Source: Mimachlamys varia | Lineage: Eukaryota > Mollusca > Bivalvia > Pectinida > Pectinidae | Direction: 5' to 3' | DNA: 64,000 bases | Assembly: GCA_947623455.1 (NCBI GenBank) | Contig: OX392529.1 | Coordinates: 61,937,686-62,001,685, forward strand | Shown: one piece after another, positions 54,101 through 60,100 of the stretch | Layout: each line of letters begins with the position of its first letter | How positions within the stretch are numbered: the stretch's first letter is position 1 | The notes under the pieces: model-generated | What the model saw: the letters and a program-made list of their open reading frames with translations, nothing else | The model's database searches: none | What the model was told of the DNA's origin: nothing | Translations under genes and position numbers: made by a program

Positions 54101-57100
54101 ACAGATGTTCTATGTATGGTTTGATGGTTCTTACCTATTTCACACAGGTATTCTATGTATGGTTTGATGGTTCTTACCTATTTTACACAGGTTTTCTATG
54201 TTTGGTTGAAGGTTCTTACCTATTTCACACAGGTATTCTATGTCTGGTTTGATGGTTCTTACCTATTTCACACAGGTATTCTATGTATGGTTGGATGGTT
54301 CTTACCTATTTCACACCGGTATTCTATGTCTGGTTGGATGGTTCTTACCTATTTCACACAGGTATTCTATGTCTGGTTTGATGGTTCTTACCTTTTTCAC
54401 ACAGGTATTCTATGTATGGTTGGATGGTTCTTACCTATTTCACACCGGTATTCTATGTCTGGTTTGATGGTTCTTACCTATTTCACACAGGTATACTATG
54501 TATTGTTTGATGGTTCTTACCTATTTCACACAGGTATTCTATGTATGGTTTGATGGTTCTTACCTATTTCACACAGGTATTCTATGTATGATTGATGGTT
54601 CTTACCTATTTCACACAGGTATTCTATGTATGGTTTGATGGTTCTTACCTATTTCACAGGTATTCTATGTATGGTTTGATGGTTCTTACCTATTACACAC
54701 ATGTATTCTATGTATGGTTTTATGGTTCTTACCTATTTCACACAGGTATTCTATGTATGATTGATGGTTCTTACCTATTTCACAGGTATTCTATGTATGG
54801 TTTGATGGTTCTTACCTATGTCACACATGTATTCTATGTATGGTTTGATGGTTCTTACCTATGTCACACATGTATTCTATGTATGGTTTGATGGTTCTTA
54901 CCTATTACACACAGGTATTCTATGTATGGTTTGATGGTTCTTACCTATTACACACAGGTGTTCTATGTATGGTTTGATGGTTCTTACCTATTACACACAT
55001 GTATTCTATGTATGGTTTTATGGTTCTTACCTATTTCACACAGGTATTCTATGTATGATTGATGGTTCTTACCTATTTCACAGGTATTCTATGTATGGTT
55101 TGATGGTTCTTACCTATGTCACACATGTATTCTATGTATGGTTTGATGGTTCTTACCTATTTCACAGGTATTCTATGTATGGTTTGATGGTTCTTACCTA
55201 TGTCACACATGTATTCTATGTATGGTTTGATGGTTCTTACCTATTACACACAGGTATTCTATGTATGGTTTGATGGTTCTTACCTATTACACACAGGTGT
55301 TCTATGTATGGTTTGATGGTTCTTACCTATTACACACAGGTATTCTATGTATGGTTTGATGGTTCTTACCTATTTCACACATGTATTCTATGTATGGTTT
55401 GATGGTTCTTACCTATTTCACAGGTATTCTATGTTTGGTTTGATGGTTCTTACCTATTTCACAGGTATTCTATGTATGGTTTGATGCTCCGATTGGCTAC
55501 ATCTCCATCACAGCCAACTACACAGACCAATGGGAAAAATGGTGGAAAAACCCTGAAAAGGTAGGTTTGTCAGCAATAACAATGTGTGTTATAGGATGGA
55601 AACAATATTTGCTAAAAAATTCATTACTAATATTTACATCTTGATAGAATTATTATGCTCTATGTAGTTAATTTCGAACTGATTATGAACAGCAAATCAA
55701 GTGTAGACAACAATGAAATTTATGACGTCACAATGCCAACTGCTGTTATAGTCTGAGGCACTAGGTGTTATAGGCGTATGGCAGCAACTTCCTCTTAGCA
55801 TTGTGTCAATGGAAAATTGCAGAGCAAATGTAAATATATAATTATGATGTCCGTGGGCGCTGGATTGACGAAATGTGAACATTCTTTATTCTCTGCTTTG
55901 TCTCGTGATATTTACGAGTCTGTCCAACTTTTGTCAGGTGGAGATGTACAACTTCCTGGGGAAGGACAATGTGCCGTTTCACTCAGTTATCTTCCCTTGT
56001 ACATTACTGGGAGCTGGCGACAACTACACCATCGTCAACCATATGGTGGCTACCGGTACGTACAGAATACAGGACCGATGCTGGGTATATTGATCCTGAT
56101 CATTATTTCTTCATTAATTAAATGGATTACAGGTATTCAGCAACAACACTGCATACATTGCTGAATATAATTTGAAAAAAAAAATCATTTATTTTATCAA
56201 TTCAAATTGGATTTTATACTTAGAAGTGTGACCATGCACTGTGGTACCATAATACACACAGTATTCCATTGCATTCCTACAGCTACAGGTGTAATTTGGT
56301 CAATTATTTTAACAGAATACTTAAATTATGAGGAAGGAAAGTTCTCCAAAAGTCGTGGAACCGGTGTGTTTGGAAACAACGCCCAGGACACCGGGATCCC
56401 AGCAGACATATACAGGTTCTACCTCCTGTATGTACGGCCCGAAACACAGGTAAGGGAGATAACTGGTACAACTAAATCACAAAAAACCTGTGTATTGCTC
56501 CAGAGACAGAAGATAACATATGTAGATAAAGAACAACAAATTATTACTTACTTAAACTTTGAAATTTCAATGACTTCTCACTTGTACCCTAATTATCCGC
56601 TTACACTAAATAAAATTTTAATGTATTAACTTGAACTTAAGATGATGCCCTAGCTTGACCCCAAAGAAACCTAGAGAAGAAGCTATACTTATCGAACTCC
56701 AGGGAAGCAACTAGACTATTGAGAACCCAGAGGCTAAGAATTAAATGTTCCAGGGATTAGAAAAAGGTTTAAGACTAACACGACTATATTGAGACTTTTT
56801 AAGTGAAATAAGAGCCAGACACTTGAGCAGTTGTGAGAGAAGCTATTCAAGTAAATGTTTAGATACATCCATAATTATAGATTTGCCAAACAGGTTAACA
56901 CTGCAGTCTAACCTTATTATTTCGGGTAGGCCAAACAGTGAGACAACAATGAGTTATCCCACAAATTTACTACAGTTGACTCAACTTAATATCGCCCTTG
57001 TTAATATCACATTCCTCTTTATATCATGTTTTTCCCAAGCACCAATTTTCTCACTATATACTCTATGTAATTTTATTTGGTTAATATCATGTATTTTGAG

Positions 57101-60100
57101 GTGAATTCCTCTTAATATCATGTTTTGTTTAACCAATCACATAAGATATCAAGAAAATGATGTAATTTCCATTGATTTCAGATACAACTTGTACAAAATG
57201 TTGCATAGAAAACAAAACAATAACCCCAAAATTGATTTTTCATTGAAATAATGTTATCTAGATATAAAAATATCCTTATATATTAAGCACGGTACAATTA
57301 CGACAGGAAATTCACATTTTAACCTTCGGACCAACAACACTAAGTGTACATGATACATTGTGTTTAATATATTATAAGGAACACGGAAACACAAATGATG
57401 AAGGAAGACTTACTTTTAGTTATGTAGATTGGAAATGCACTAGATTTAGTGGAAAAACATGTTTCTCTTAATGTCACATTCCTGTTAATATCATGTTTTT
57501 GTCTGATAAATGCAACATGATATAAAGAGGAGTGCACTGTACTGACAGGAACAAACTGTAACACTACTGGATATATCAACGCCACACTTTGACACCGCTA
57601 TAGGGATTAATGTTCAAGGTACTCTGTTCAACTCCAGTAATCTTTTGTTTATTGTTTATTAAATGTATTTATCTGGATTTAACAAAGTCTTACTTCATGA
57701 GTTTTTAGGATAGCAGTTTCAGCTGGGACGACTTCTTACTGAAAAACAACAGTGAACTTCTCAACAACCTTGGTAACTTCATCAACAGGTACCCGTTTAC
57801 TTCTAGTTCAGTTATACAGCTAAATCTTTTTAAACATGGAGTGAATTTTTGGAATCCAGTTGTTGTTGTGATACAGGTATTGGTAGTGTAATTGTTTTTC
57901 TCCAATTTGTTAAGCATATGATCAGTCTATATTACTGTCATGATATTAAACATAGATGATTACTCATGAAATGTCAGTACATATATCTCAATACATTTGT
58001 GGGACACAATGAGGAAATTAGAGAAATTGGACTTTTATTTTTATTTCCAGAGCCCTTATGTTTGTAAGTAACAACTTTGATGGCACCATACAAGACATGC
58101 TTCTCACTGATGATGACAACCAGCTCCTGGCCCAGGTCACACGAGAGCTTCGCACATATATAGAAAACATGGAGCAGGCAAAGTAAGTATAGTCCAGGTC
58201 ACACGAGAGCTTAACACATATATAGAAAACATGGAGCATGTGTTAATGGTATTTTGCCTGGAATATGTAAGGTTTAGATTTAATGGTATTTTGCCTAGAA
58301 TATGTAACAGTAAGGTTTAGATTTAATGACATTTTGCCTGAAATATAAGGTTTAGATTTAATGGTATTTTGCCTGGAATGTAAGGTCTAGAGTTTTATCA
58401 TGGTATTTTGCCTAGAATATGTAAGGTTTAGATTTAATGGTATTTTGCCTGGAATTTAAGGTTTAAAGTTAATGGTATTTTGTCTGGAATATGTAAGGTT
58501 AAGATTTAATGGTATTTTGTCTAGAATGTAAACAAACCCTGTTATCTGTTTGTTTACTAAGTAGTTACCTGACCTGATCTGTTGTAATCTAGGATTGAAG
58601 AATTCAAATGCGTTTCCAAAAAGGAGAGGTCTGTTAGAATTTGTGTTAAAGACTATCATAAATTACCAATTTCTTTGTGTTCCAGAATAAGAGACTCCAT
58701 AAGGAACATCCTAAGTATATCTCGTCTCGGTAACCAGTTCATGCAGGCCAACAAACCCTGGGTCCTCGTCAAGGGCAGTGATGCTGACAGGTAAGTCAAA
58801 CCTTGGTTCGTCGTCGAGGGCAGTGATGCTGACAGGTAAGTCAAACCTTGGGTCGTCGTCGAGGGCAGTGATGCTGACAGGTAAGTCAAACCTTGGTTAG
58901 TCGTCAAGGACAGTGATGCTGACAGGTAAGTCAAACCCTGGTTCGTCGTCAAGGGCAGTAATGCTGACAGGTAAGTCAAACCCTAGGCCTAGTTTTGTTG
59001 CAAGCGTATTTTATAGCATGTATTTGTCTGGGTTTGTTGCAGGAAGCGTGCTGGATCAGTGGTTAGTCTGGCAGCCAACATCTCTGCCCTACTCTCTGTG
59101 TTACTCCAACCATACATGCCAGCTACCAGTGACACTATCCAGAAGCAGCTCAACTGCCCTAGTGAGGCCAATGTCGTCCACACAGAGTTCCTGTGTCACC
59201 TCACACCCGGCCACAAGATAGGACAGGTAAGATTAGGGTTAGATGTCAAAGGTCATCAATACTGAAGTTCACAGGTCAAAGGTCAATATGGCTCTAAGCA
59301 TGAGTTCAACAGCAGTCTTTGCATCTAGAAGTTCACATACATAGAAACTTGGTAAAATTTTACTTTTTCGGGTTATATTTGGTTAAAAAGATATTCTCAA
59401 AAAAGTATAACATATTTATTTATATTTTGTGAAGAAAGTATAATTTGTGTTTGCAGCCAAGCCCATTGTTTGAGAAAATAGCAGCATCAAAGATGGACGA
59501 CTTGAAAAAGAAGTTTGCTGGCCAGCCACCCCCAGAGAAAAAGGTGATTTACCTAACTTGCAATCATAAAATTTTAACAGACAATATTTTTATGTCATCC
59601 CATAGGTATAAATTTAATAATTTGTTTATGGTCCTTTTTCTCTCTGAATCTACTTAAGTTGTTCATAATGTGAATTAACTTGGACTTTGAACCCTTAACA
59701 ACATACCTGAATCTGCATTCATTTCTTCACTATTCCTAGTTGGTATGGTATGAAAATGGAACTGTAGTTTACTAATATCTTACAGAAAACAAGTAGTGCA
59801 TTTATACTATTAATATGAAACCCGCATGCGATAATATAGGTCAATGGTATATATACAGTATATAGTATATATAAGTCCAACAATGATTCACCCACTATGG
59901 TCAGTTTAAAGGGCTATGATACAATGATGCAAATATTTCATGTCTTGAACATTTCCAATTTTAGAATATACATGCGTACATGTATTTCGATAGTGTGATC
60001 ATCGCTATAGAATGTCTTCTTTACCTGACAGGAAACAAAGCCTTCTAAGACCACAAGTGGTGCTGCCAGTGGACCTTGTGACCCCGTGGAGGTGGCCAGA

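Noticed and set aside
48450..55273. + strand frames of 60-132 codons ([21 protein letters not shown] type)
   Set aside because: Translations of the splice-junction array. The VFYVWFD phrase comes from the exon 14 start contained in each unit.
58656..58979. - strand frame of 107 codons with [15 protein letters not shown] repeats
   Set aside because: It is the antisense of the exon 19 donor array plus exon 19 itself; the repeat period of 45 keeps it open.
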